Assembly: GCF_026230105.1 (NCBI RefSeq)
Contig: NC_079482.1
Coordinates: 10,974,001 to 11,038,000 of the forward strand
From: Diorhabda sublineata
Lineage: Eukaryota > Arthropoda > Insecta > Coleoptera > Chrysomelidae
Length of the DNA: 64,000 bases
Reading direction: 5' to 3'
Position numbers and translations under genes: made by a program. The notes beneath the pieces were generated by a model. The model ran no database searches, had not been told where the DNA came from, and worked only from the letters and a program-made list of their open reading frames with translations. Below are positions 51,501 to 63,978 of this stretch, piece after piece. Within the stretch, counting starts at the first letter, position 1, and the number at the start of each line of letters is the position of its first letter.

Positions 51501-54500
51501 TGAAAATTTTCATTCAAAACAATGTGACAATCGACCTCAATGGGCTTCAATGGATGTAAATCGACGATATCTGGAAAAGTTAGTTGCCAACTAACTCAAA
51601 TATATAAGAATTGATGAGATTCGACTTGAAATGAGGAAGATCGACTTTGAAAATTTTCATTCAAAACAAAGTGACAATCGACCTCAATGGGCTTCAATGG
51701 ATGTAAATCGACGATATCTGAAAAAGTTTGTTGCCAACTAACTCAAATATATAAGAATTGATGAGATTCGACTTGAAATGAGGAAGATAGACTTTGAAAA
51801 TTTTCATTCAAAACAAAGTAACAATCAGCCTCAATGGGCTTCAATGGATGTAAATCGACGATATCTGAAAAAGTTAGTTGCCAACTAACTCAAATATATA
51901 AGAATTGATGAGATTCGACTTGAAATGAGGAAGATAGACTTTGAAAATTTTCATTCAAAACAAAGTGACAATCGAACTCAATGGGCTTCAATGGATGTAA
52001 ATCGACGATAGCTGAAAAATTTGGTTGCCAACTAACACAAATATATAAGAATTGATGAGATTCGACTTGAAATGAGGAAGATAGACTTTAAAAATTTTCA
52101 TTCAAAACAAAGTGACAATCGACCTCAATGGGCTTCAATGGATGTAAATCGACGATATCTGAAAATTTTAGTTGCCAACTAACTCAAATATATAAGAATT
52201 GATGAGATTCGACTTGAAATGAGGAAGATAGACTTTGAAAATTTTCATTCAAAAAAAAGTGACAATCGACCTCAATGGGCTTCAATGGATGTAAATCGAC
52301 GATATCTGAAAAAGTTAGTTGCCAACTAACTCAAATATATAAGAATTGATGAGATTCGACTTGAAATGAGAAAGATAGACTTTGAAAATTTTCATTCAAA
52401 ACAAAGTGACAATCGACCTCAATGGGCTTCAATGGATGTAAATCGACGATATCTGAAAAAGTTAGTTGCCAACTAACTCAAATATATAAGAATTGATGAG
52501 ATTCGACTTGAAATGAGAAAGATAGACTTTGAAAATTTTCATTCAAAACAAAGTGACAATCGACCTCAATGGGCTTCAATGGATGTAAATCGACGATATC
52601 TGAAAAATTTAGTTGCCAACTAACTCAAATATATAAGAATTGATGAGATTCGACTTGAAATGAGGAAGATAGACTTTGAAAATTTTCATTCAAAACAAAG
52701 TGACAATCGACCTCAATGGGCTTCAATGGATGTAAATCGACGATATCTGAAAAAGTTGGTCGCAACTAACTCAAATATATAAGAATTGATGAGATTCGAC
52801 TTGAAATGAGGAAGATAGACTTTGGAAATTTTCATGCAAAACAATGTGACAATCGACCTCAATGGGCTTCAATGGATGTAAATCGACGATATCTGAAAAA
52901 GTTAGTTGCCAACTAACTCAAATATATAAGAATTGATGAGATTCGACTTGAAATGAGGAAGATAGGCTTTGGAAATTTTCATGCAAAACATTGTGACAAT
53001 CGACTTCAATGGGCTTCAATGGATGTAAATCGACGATATCTGAGAAATTTAGTTGCCAACTAACTCAAATATATAAGAATTGATGAGATTCGACTTGAAA
53101 TGAGGAAGATAGACTTTGGAAATTTTCATTCAAAACAAAGTGACAATCGAACTCAATGGGCTTCAATGGATGTAAATCGACGATAGCTGAAAAATTTAGT
53201 TGCCAACTAACACGAATATATAAGAATTGATGAGATTCGACTTGAAATGAGGAAGATAGACTTTGAAAATTTTCATTCAAAACAAAGTGACAATCGACCT
53301 CAATGGGCTTCAATGGATGTAAATCGACGATATCTGGAAAAGTTAGTTGCCAACTAACTCAAATATATAAGAATTGATGAGATTCGACTTGAAATGAGGA
53401 AGATAGACTTTGAAAATTTTCATTCAAAACAATGTGACAATCGACCTCAATGAGCTTCAATGGATGTAAATCGACGATATCTGGAAAAGTTAGTTGCCAA
53501 CTAACTCAAATATATAAGAATTGATGAGATTCGACTTGAAATGAGGAAGATCGACTTTGAAAATTTTCATTCAAAACAAAGTGACAATCGACCTCAATGG
53601 GCTTCAATGGATGTAAATCGACGATATCTGAAAAAGTTAGTTGCCAACTAACTCAAATATATAAGAATTGATGAGATTCGACTTGAAATGAGGAAGATAG
53701 ACTTTGAAAATTTTCATTCAAAACAAAGTAACAATCGACCTCAATGGGCTTCAATGGATGTAAATCGACGATATCTGAAAAAGTTAGTTGCCAACTAACT
53801 CAAATATATAGGAATTGATGAGATTCGACTTGAAATGAGGAAGATAGACTTTGAAAATTTTCATTCAAAACAAAGTGACAATCGAACTCAATGGGCTTCA
53901 ATGGATGTAAATCGACGATAGCTGAAAAATTTGGTTGCCAACTAACACAAATATATAAGAATTGATAAGATTCGACTTGAAATGAGGAAGATAGACTGAA
54001 AATTTTCATTCAAAACAAAGTGACAATCGGCCTCAATGGGCTTCAATGGATGTAAATCGACGATATCTGAAAAAGTTAGTTGCCAACTAACTCAAATATA
54101 TAAGAATTGATGAGATTCGACTTGAAATGAGGAAGATAGACTTTGAAAATTTTCATTCAAAACAAAGTGACAATCGAACTCAATGGGCTTCAATGGATGT
54201 AAATCGACGATAGCTGAAAAATTTGGTTGCCAACTAACACAAATATATAAGAATTGATGAGATTCGACTTGAAATGAGGAAGATAGACTTTGAAAATTTT
54301 CATTCAAAACAAAGTGACAATCGACCTCAATGGGCTTCAATGGATGTAAATCGACGATATCTGAAAAAGTTAGTTGCCAACTAACTCAAATATATAAGAA
54401 TTGATGAGATTCGACTTGAAATGAGGAAGATAGACTTTGAAAATTTTCATTCAAAACAAAGTAACAATCGAACTCAATGGGCTTCAATGGATGTAAATCG

Positions 54501-57500
54501 ACGATATCTGAATAAGTTAGTTGCCAACTAACTCAAATATATAAGAATTGATGAGATTCGACTTGAAATGAGGAAGATAGACTTTGAAAATTTTCATCCA
54601 AAACAAAGTAACAATCGACCTCAATGGGCTTCAATGGATGTAAATCGACGATATCTGAAGAAGTTAGTTGCCAACTAACTCAAATATATAAGAATTGATG
54701 AGATTCGACTTGAAATGAGGAAGATAGACTTTGAAAATTTTCATCCAAAACAAAGTGACAATCGACCTCAATGGGCTTCAATGGATGTAAATCGACGATA
54801 TCTGAAAAAGTTAGTTGCCAACTAACTCAAATATATAAGAATTGATGAGATTCGACTTGAAATGAGAAAGATAGACTTTGAAAATTTTCATTCAAAACAA
54901 AGTGACAATCGACCTCAATGGGCTTCAATGGATGTAAATCGACGATATCTGAAAAAGTTAGTTGCCATCTAACTCAAATATATAAGAATTGATGAGATTC
55001 GACTTGAAATGAGGAAGATAGACTTTGAAAATTTTCATTCAAAACAATGTCACAATCGACCTCAATGGGCTTCAATGGATGTAAATCGACGATATCTGAA
55101 AAAGTTAGTTGCCAACTAACTCAAATATATAAGAATTGATGAGATTCGACTTGAAATGAGGAAGATAGACTTTGAAAATTTTCATTCAAAACAATGTGAC
55201 AATCGACCTCAATGGGCTTCAATGGATGTAAATCGACGATATCTGAAAAAGTTAGTTGCCAACTAACTCAAATATATAAGAATTGATGAGATTCGACTTG
55301 AAATGAGGAAGATAGACTTTGAAAATTTTCATTCAAAACAATGTGACAATCGACCTCAATGGGCTTCAATGGATGTAAATCGACGATATCTGAAAAAGTT
55401 AGTTGCCAACTAACTCAAATATATAAGAATTGATGAGATTCGACTTGAAATGAGGAAGATAGACTTTGAAAATTTTCATTCAAAACAAAGTGACAATCGA
55501 CCTCAATGGGCTTCAATGGATGTAAATCGACGATATCTGAAAAAGTTAGTTGCCAACTAACTCAAATATATAAGAATTGATGAGATTCGACTTGAAATGA
55601 GAAAGATGGACTTTGAAAATTTTCATTCAAAACAAAGTGACAATCGACCTCAATGGGCTTCAATGGATGTAAATCGACGATATCTGAAAAAGTTAGTCGC
55701 AACTAACTCAAATATATAAGAATTGATGAGATTCGACTTGAAATGAGGAAGATAGACTTTGAAAATTTTCATTCAAAACAATGTCACAATCGACCTCAAT
55801 GGGCTTCAATGGATGTAAATCGACGATATCTGAAAAATTTAGTTGCCAACTAACTCAAATATATAAGAATTGATGAGATTCGACTTGAAATGAGGAAGAT
55901 AGACTTTGAAAATTTTCATTCAAAACAAAGTGACAATCGACCTCAATGGGCTTCAATGGATGTAAATCGACGATATCTGAAGAAGTTAGTTGCCAACTAA
56001 CTCAAATATATAAGAATTGATGAGATTCGACTTGAAATGAGGAAGATAGACTTTGAAAATTTTCATTCAAAACAAAGTGACAATCGACCTCAATGGGCTT
56101 CAATGGATGTAAATCGACGATATCTGAAAAAGTTAGTTGCCAACTAACTCAAATATATAAGAATTGATGAGATTCGACTTGAAATGAGAAAGATAGACTT
56201 TGAAAATTTTCATTCAAAACAAAGTGACAATCGACCTCAATGGGCTTCAATGGATGTAAATCGACGATATCTGAAAAAGTTAGTTGCCATCTAACTCAAA
56301 TATATAAGAATTGATGAGATTCGACTTGAAATGAGGAAGATAGACTTTGAAAATTTTCATTCAAAACAATGTCACAATCGACCTCAATGGGCTTCAATGG
56401 ATGTAAATCGACGATATCTGAAAAAGTTAGTTGCCAACTAACTCAAATATATAAGAATTGATGAGATTCGACTTGAAATGAGGAAGATAGACTTTGAAAA
56501 TTTTCATTCAAAACAAAGTGACAATCGACCTCAATGGGCTTCAATGGATGTAAATCGACGATATCTGAAAAAGTTAGTTGCCAACTAACTCAAATATATA
56601 AGAATTGATGAGATTCGACTTGAAATGAGGAAGATAGACTTTGAAAATTTTCATTCAAAACAATGTGACAATCGACCTCAATGGGCTTCAATGGATGTAA
56701 ATCGACGATATCTGAAAAAGTTAGTTGCCAACTAACTCAAATATATAAGAATTGATGAGATTCGACTTGAAATGAGGAAGATAGACTTTGAAAATTTTCA
56801 TTCAAAACAAAGTGACAATCGACCTCAATGGGCTTCAATGGATGTAAATCGACGATATCTGAAAAAGTTAGTTGCCAACTAACTCAAATATATAAGAATT
56901 GATGAGATTCGACTTGAAATGAGAAAGATAGACTTTGAAAATTTTCATTCAAAACAAAGTGACAATCGACCTCAATGGGCTTCAATGGATGTAAATCGAC
57001 GATATCTGAAAAAGTTAGTTGCCAACTAACTCAAATATATAAGAATTGATGAGATTCGACTTGAAATGAGAAAGATAGACTTTGAAAATTTTCATTCAAA
57101 ACAAAGTGACAATCGACCTCAATGGGCTTCAATGGATGTAAATCGACGATATCTGAAAAATTTAGTTGCCAACTAACTCAAATATATAAGAATTGATGAG
57201 ATTCGACTTGAAATGAGGAAGATAGACTTTGAAAATTTTCATTCAAAACAAAGTGACAATCGACCTCAATGAGCTTCAATGGATGTAAATCGACGATATC
57301 TGGAAAAGTTAGTTGCCAACTAACTCAAATATATAAGAATTGATGAGATTCGACTTGAAATGAGGAAGATCGACTTTGAAAATTTTCATTCAAAACAAAG
57401 TGACAATCGACCTCAATGGGCTTCAATGGATGTAAATCGACGATATCTGAAAAAGTTAGTTGAACTAACTCAAATATATAAGAATTGATGAGATTCGACT

Positions 57501-57600
57501 TGAAATGAGAAAGATAGACTTTGAATATTTTCATGCAAACCAAAGTGACAATCGACCTCAATGGGCTTCAATGGATGTAAATCGACGATGGTTGAAAAAT
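45559..57600 (+). repeat. Mixed 147/146-bp zone with scattered 4- to 9-monomer repeats
   Basis: Monomers with CGATAGCTG and AACACGAAT recur at irregular multiples of the unit, as do GTTGGTCGCAAC copies at 45,706, 48,349, 50,259 and 52,755. Local repeats include GATAAAGTTAGTCGCAAC at 46,734 and 47,321 (587 bp), CTCAATGAGC with CGAGGATATC at 49,921 and 50,655 (734 bp), and CCATCTAAC near 54,965 and 56,287 (1,322 bp). Near 53,996 a copy reads GACTGAAAATTTTC, missing TT. From about 54,100 to 57,300 copies stay close to the 147-bp consensus. Near 57,464 a copy reads TTAGTTGAACTAAC, missing two bases of the dyad centre. Confidence 0.82.
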
Positions 57601-60600
57601 TTAGTTGCCAACTAACTCAAATATATAAGAATTGATGAGATTCGACTTGAAATGAGGAACATAGACTTTGGAAATTTTCATGCAAAACAATGTGACAATC
57701 GACCTCAATGGGCTTCAATGGATGTAAATCGACGATATCTGAAAAGTAAGTTGCCAACTAACTCAAATATATAAGAATTGATGAGATTCGACTTGAAATG
57801 AGGAAGATAGACTTTGAAAATTTCCATTCAAAACAATGTGACAATCGACCTCAATGGGCTTCAATGGATGTAAATCGACGATATCTGAAAAAGTTAGTTG
57901 CCAACTAACTCAAATATATAAGAATTGATGAGATTCGACTTGAAATGAGGAAGATAGACTTTGAAAATTTTCATTCAAAACAATGTGATAATCGACCTCA
58001 ATGGGCTTCAATGGATGTAAATCGACGATATCTGAAAAAGTTAGTTGCCAACTAACTCAAATATATAAGAATTGATGAGATTCGACTTGAAATGAGGAAG
58101 ATAGACTTTGAAAATTTTCATTCAAAACAATATCACAATCGACCTCAATGGGCTTCAATGGATGTAAATCGACGATATCTGAAAAAGTTAGTTGCCAACT
58201 AACTCAAATATATAAGAATTGATAAGATTCGACTTGAAATGAGGAAGATAGACTTTGAAAATTTCCATGCAAAACAATGTGACAATCGACCTCGATGGGC
58301 TTCAATGGATGTAAATCGACGATATCTGAAAAAGTTAGTTGCCAACTAACTCAAATATATAAGAATTGATGAGATTCGACTTGAAATGAGGAAGATAGAC
58401 TTTGGAAATTTTCATGCAAAACAATGTGACAATCGACCTCAATGGGCTTCAATGGATGTAAATCGACGATATCTGAAAAGTAATTTGCCAACTAACTCAA
58501 ATATATAAGAATTGATGAGATTCGACTTGAAATGAGGAAGATAGACTTTGAAAATTTCCATTCAAAACAATGTGACAATCGACCTCAATGGGCTTCAATG
58601 GATGTAAATCGACGATATCTGAAAAAGTTAGTTGCCAACTAACTCAAATATATAAGAATTGATGAGATTCGACTTGAAATGAGGAAGATAGACTTTGAAA
58701 ATTTTCATTCAAAACAATGTGATAATCGACCTCAATGGGCTTCAATGGATGTAAATCGACGATATCTGAAAAAGTTAGTTGCCAACTAACTCAAATATAT
58801 AAGAATTGATGAGATTCGACTTGAAATGAGGAAGATAGACTTTGAAAATTTTCATTCAAAACAATGTCACAATCGACCTCAATGGGCTTCAATGGATGTA
58901 AATCGACGATATCTGAAAAAGTTAGTTGCCAACTAACTCAAATATATAAGAATTGATAAGATTCGACTTGAAATGAGGAAGATAGACTTTGAAAATTTCC
59001 ATGCAAAACAATGTGACAATCGACCTCGATGGGCTTCAATGGATGTAAATCGACGATATCTGAAAAAGTTAGTTGCCAACTAACTCAAATATATAAGAAT
59101 TGATGAGATTCGACTTGAAATGAGGAAGATAGACTTTGAAAATTTTCATTCAAAACAATGTGATAATCGACCTCAATGGGCTTCAATGGATGTAAATCGA
59201 CGATATCTGAAAAAGTTAGTTGCCAACTAACTCAAATATATAAGAATTGATGAGATTCGACTTGAAATGAGGAAGATAGACTTTGAAAATTTTCATTCAA
59301 AACAATGTCACAATCGACCTCAATGGGCTTCAATGGATGTAAATCGACGATATCTGAAAAAGTTAGTTGCCAACTAACTCAAATATATAAGAATTGATAA
59401 GATTCGACTTGAAATGAGGAAGATAGACTTTGAAAATTTCCATGCAAAACAATGTGACAATCGACCTCGTTGGGCTTCAATGGATGTAAATCGACGATAT
59501 CTGAAAAAGTTAGTTGCCAACTAACTCAAATATATAAGAATTGATGAGATTCGACTTGAAATGAGGAAGATAGACTTTGGAAATTTTCATGCAAAACAAT
59601 GTGACAATCGACCTCAATGGGCTTCAATGGATGTAAATCGACGATATCTGAAAAAGTTAGTTGCCAACTAACTCAAATATATAAGAATTGATGAGATTCG
59701 ACTTGAAATGAGGAAGATAGACTTTGAAAATTTTCATTCAAAACAATGTGATAATCGACCTCAATGGGCTTCAATGGATGTAAATCGACGATATCTGAAA
59801 AAGTTAGTTGCCAACTAACTCAAATATATAAGAATTGATGAGATTCGACTTGAAATGAGGAAGATAGACTTTGAAAATTTTCATTCAAAACAATGTCACA
59901 ATCGACCTCAATGGGCTTCAATGGATGTAAATCGACGATATCTGAAAAAGTTAGTTGCCAACTAACTCAAATATATAAGAATTGATAAGATTCGACTTGA
60001 AATGAGGAAGATAGACTTTGAAAATTTCCATGCAAAACAATGTGACAATCGACCTCGATGGGCTTCAATGGATGTAAATCGACGATATCTGAAAAAGTTA
60101 GTTGCCAACTAACTCAAATATATAAGAATTGATGAGATTCGACTTGAAATGAGGAAGATAGACTTTGAAAATTTTCATTCAAAACAATGTGATAATCGAC
60201 CTCAATGGGCTTCAATGGATGTAAATCGACGATATCTGAAAAAGTTAGTTGCCAACTAACTCAAATATATAAGAATTGATGAGATTCGACTTGAAATGAG
60301 GAAGATAGACTTTGAAAATTTTCATTCAAAACAATGTGATAATCGACCTCAATGGGCTTCAATGGATGTAAATCGACGATATCTGAAAAAGTTAGTTGCC
60401 AACTAACTCAAATATATAAGAATTGATGAGATTCGACTTGAAATGAGGAAGATAGACTTTGAAAATTTTCATTCAAAACAATGTGACAATCGACCTCAAT
60501 GGGCTTCAATGGATGTAAATCGACGATATCTGATAAAGTTAGTTGCCAACTAACTCAAATATATAAGAATTGATGAGATTCGACTTGAAATGAGGAAGAT

Positions 60601-61300
60601 AGACTTTGGAAATTTTCATGCAAAACAATGTGACAATCGACCTCAATGGGCTTCAATGGATGTAAATCGACGATATCTGAAAAGTTAGTTGCCAACTAAC
60701 TCAAATATATAAGAATTGATGAGATTCGACTTGAAATGAGGAAGATAGAATTTGAAAATTTCCATTCAAAACAATGTGACAATCGACCTCAATGGGCTTC
60801 AATGGATGTAAATCGGCGATATCTGAAAAAGTTAGTTGCCAACTAACTCAAATATATAAGAATTGATGAGATTCGACTTGAAATGAGGAAGATAGACTTT
60901 GAAAATTTTCATGCAAAACAATGTGACAATCGACCTCAATGGGCTTCAATGGATGTAAATCGACGATATCTGAAAAAGTTAGTTGCCAACTAACTCAAAT
61001 ATATAAGAATTGATGAAATTCGACTTGAAATGAGGAAGATGGAATTTGAAAATTTTCATTCAGAACAATGTGATAATCGACCTCAATGGGCTTCAATGGA
61101 TGTAAATCGACGATATCTGAAAAAGTTAGTTGCCAACTAACTCAAATATATAAGAATTGATGAGATTCGACTTGAAATGAGGAAGATAGACTTTGAAAAT
61201 TTTCATTCAAAACAATGTCACAATCGACCTCAATGGGCTTCAATGGATGTAAATCGACGATATCTGAAAAATTTAGTTGCCAACTAACTCAAATATATAA
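57601..61300 (+). repeat. HOR family with 5, 3 and 4 monomers per unit
   Basis: Units are marked by a monomer P with GATAAGATTC, TTTCCATGC and CCTCGATGGG (CCTCGTTGGG once) at 58,291, 59,025, 59,466 and 60,054, spacings of 734, 441 and 588 bp. The full order is P-Q-R-S-T, with Q (TTTGGAAA, CATGCAAAAC), R (TTTCCATTC), S (GTGATAATCG) and T (TGTCACAATC). The 3-monomer unit lacks Q and R, and the 4-monomer unit lacks R. CTGAAAAGTAA copies at about 57,740 and 58,474 are also 734 bp apart. Confidence 0.85.
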
Positions 61301-61920
61301 GAATTGATGAGATTCGACTTGAAATGAGGAAGATAGACTTTGGAAATTTTCATGCAAAACAAAGTGACAATCGACCTCACTGGGCTTCAATGGATGTAAA
61401 TCGACGATGTCTGAAAAATTTAGTTGCCAACTAACTCAAATATATAAGAATTGATGAGATTCAACTTGAAATGAGGAAGATAGGCTTTGGAAATTTTCAT
61501 GCAAAACAATGTGACAATCGACCTCAATGGTCTTCAATGGATGTAAATCGACGATATCTGAAAAATTTAGTTGCCAACTAACTCAAATATATAAGAATTG
61601 ATGAGATTCGACTTGAAATGAGGAAGATAGACTTTGGAAATTTTCATGCAAAACAATGTGACAATCGACCTCAATGGGCTTCAATGGATGTAAATCGACG
61701 ATATCTGAAAAATTTAGTTGCCAACTAACTCAAATATATAAGAATTGATGAGATTCGACTTGAAATGAGGAAGATAGACTTTGAAAATTTTCATTCAAAC
61801 AAAGTGACAATCGACCTCACTGGGCTTCAATGGATGTAAATCGACGATATCTGAAAAAGTTAGTTGCCAACTAACTCAAATATACAAGAATTGATGAGAT
61901 TCGACTTGAAATGAGAAAGA
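61301..61920 (+). repeat. Link monomers with left-half style variants
   Basis: About four monomers with CGATGTCTG near 61,406, GATTCAACTTG near 61,459, GGTCTTCAATGG near 61,509 and one CAAACAAAG/CCTCACTGGG copy (61,797-61,828) typical of the left half. This shows that subfamilies are not strictly confined to one side. Confidence 0.75.
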
Positions 61921-62949
61921 TAGACTTTGAAAATTTTCATTCAAATCAAAGTGACAGTCGACCTCAATGGGCTTCAATGGATGTAAATCGACGATATCTG
62001 AAAAAGTTAGTTGCCATCTAACTCAAATATATAAGAATTGATGAGATTCGACTTGAAATGAGGAAGATAGACTTTGGAAATTTTCATGCAAAACAATGTG
62101 ACAATCGACCTCAATGGGCTTCAATGGATGTAAATCGACGATATCTGAGAAAGTTAGTTGCCATCTAACTCAAATATATAAGAATTGATGAGATTCGACT
62201 TGAAATGAGGAAGATAGACTTTGAAAATTTTCATTCAAAACAATGTGACAATCGACCTCAATGGGCTTCAATGGATGTAAATCGACGATATCTGAAAAAG
62301 TTAGTTGCCAACTAACTCAAATATATAAGAATTGATGAGATTCGACTTGAAATGAGGAAGATAGACTTTGAAAATTTTCATTCAAAACAATGTCACAATC
62401 GACCTCAATGGGCTTCAATGGATGTAAATCGACGATATATGAAAAAGTTAGTTGCCAACAAACTCAAATATATATGAATTGATGAGATTCGACTTGAAAT
62501 GAGGAAGATAGACTTTGGAAATTTTCATACAAAACAATGTGACAATCGACCTCAATGGGCTTCAATGGATGTAAATCGACGATATCTGAAAAAGTTAGTT
62601 GCCAACTAACTCAAATATATAAGAATTGATGAGATTCGACTTGAAATGAGAAAGATAGACTTTGAAAATTTTCATTCAAAACAAAGTGACAGTCGACCTC
62701 AATGGGCTTCAATGGATGTAAATCGACGATATCTGAAAAAGTTAGTTGCCATCTAACTCAAATATATAAGAATTGATGAGATTCGACTTGAAATGAGGAA
62801 GATAGACTTTGGAAATTTTCATGCAAAACAATGTGACAATCGACCTCAATGGGCTTCAATGGATGTAAATCGACGATATCTGAAAAAGTTAGTTGCCAAC
62901 TAACTCAAATATATAAGAATTGATGAAATTCGACTTGAAATGAGGAAGA
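61921..62949 (+). repeat. 7-monomer HOR, copy 1 (1,029 bp)
   Basis: Matches the following block at 1,029 bp (7 x 147). Shared marks are CAAATCAAAG with GACAGTCGACC, CCATCTAAC, CTGAGAAAG, ATGTCACAATC, ATATATGAAAAAG, AACAAACTC with TATATATGAATTG, and CATACAAAAC. Confidence 0.9.
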
Positions 62950-63978
62950 TAGACTTTGAAAATTTTCATTCAAATCAAAGTGACAGTCGACCTCAATGGG
63001 CTTCAATGGATGTAAATCGACGATATCTGAAAAAGTTAGTTGCCATCTAACTCAAATATATAAGAATTGATGAGATTCGACTTGAAATGAGGAAGATAGA
63101 CTTTGGAAATTTTCATGCAAAACAATGTGACAATCGACCTCAATGGGCTTCAATGGATGTAAATCGACGATATCTGAGAAAGTTAGTTGCCATCTAACTC
63201 AAATATATAAGAATTGATGAGATTCGACTTGAAATGAGGAAGATAGACTTTGAAAATTTTCATTCAAAACAATGTGACAATCGACCTCAATGGGCTTCAA
63301 TGGATGTAAATCGACGATATCTGAAAAAGTTAGTTGCCAACTAACTCAAATATATAAGAATTGATGAGATTCGACTTGAAATGAGGAAGATAGACTTTGA
63401 AAATTTTCATTCAAAACAATGTCACAATCGACCTCAATGGGCTTCAATGGATGTAAATCGACGATATATGAAAAAGTTAGTTGCCAACAAACTCAAATAT
63501 ATATGAATTGATGAGATTCGACTTGAAATGAGGAAGATAGACTTTGGAAATTTTCATACAAAACAATGTGACAATCGACCTCAATGGGCTTCAATGGATG
63601 TAAATCGACGATATCTGAAAAAGTTAGTTGCCAACTAACTCAAATATATAAGAATTGATGAGATTCGACTTGAAATGAGAAAGATAGACTTTGAAAATTT
63701 TCATTCAAAACAAAGTGACAGTCGACCTCAATGGGCTTCAATGGATGTAAATCGACGATATCTGAAAAAGTTAGTTGCCATCTAACTCAAATATATAAGA
63801 ATTGATGAGATTCGACTTGAAATGAGGAAGATAGACTTTGGAAATTTTCATGCAAAACAATGTGACAATCGACCTCAATGGGCTTCAATGGATGTAAATC
63901 GACGATATCTGAAAAAGTTAGTTGCCAACTAACTCAAATATATAAGAATTGATGAAATTCGACTTGAAATGAGGAAGA
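62950..63978 (+). repeat. 7-monomer HOR, copy 2 (1,029 bp)
   Basis: Head-to-tail second copy with the same marks in the same order, for example TATATATGAATTG at about 63,500 against 62,471. The window ends 22 bases later, so a third copy may follow outside it. Confidence 0.9.

Noticed and set aside
53996..54000. Possible junction at the short monomer reading GACTGAAAATTTTC
   Set aside because: Only two bases (TT) are missing and both sides continue in the same satellite, so it is a small deletion and not an insertion border.
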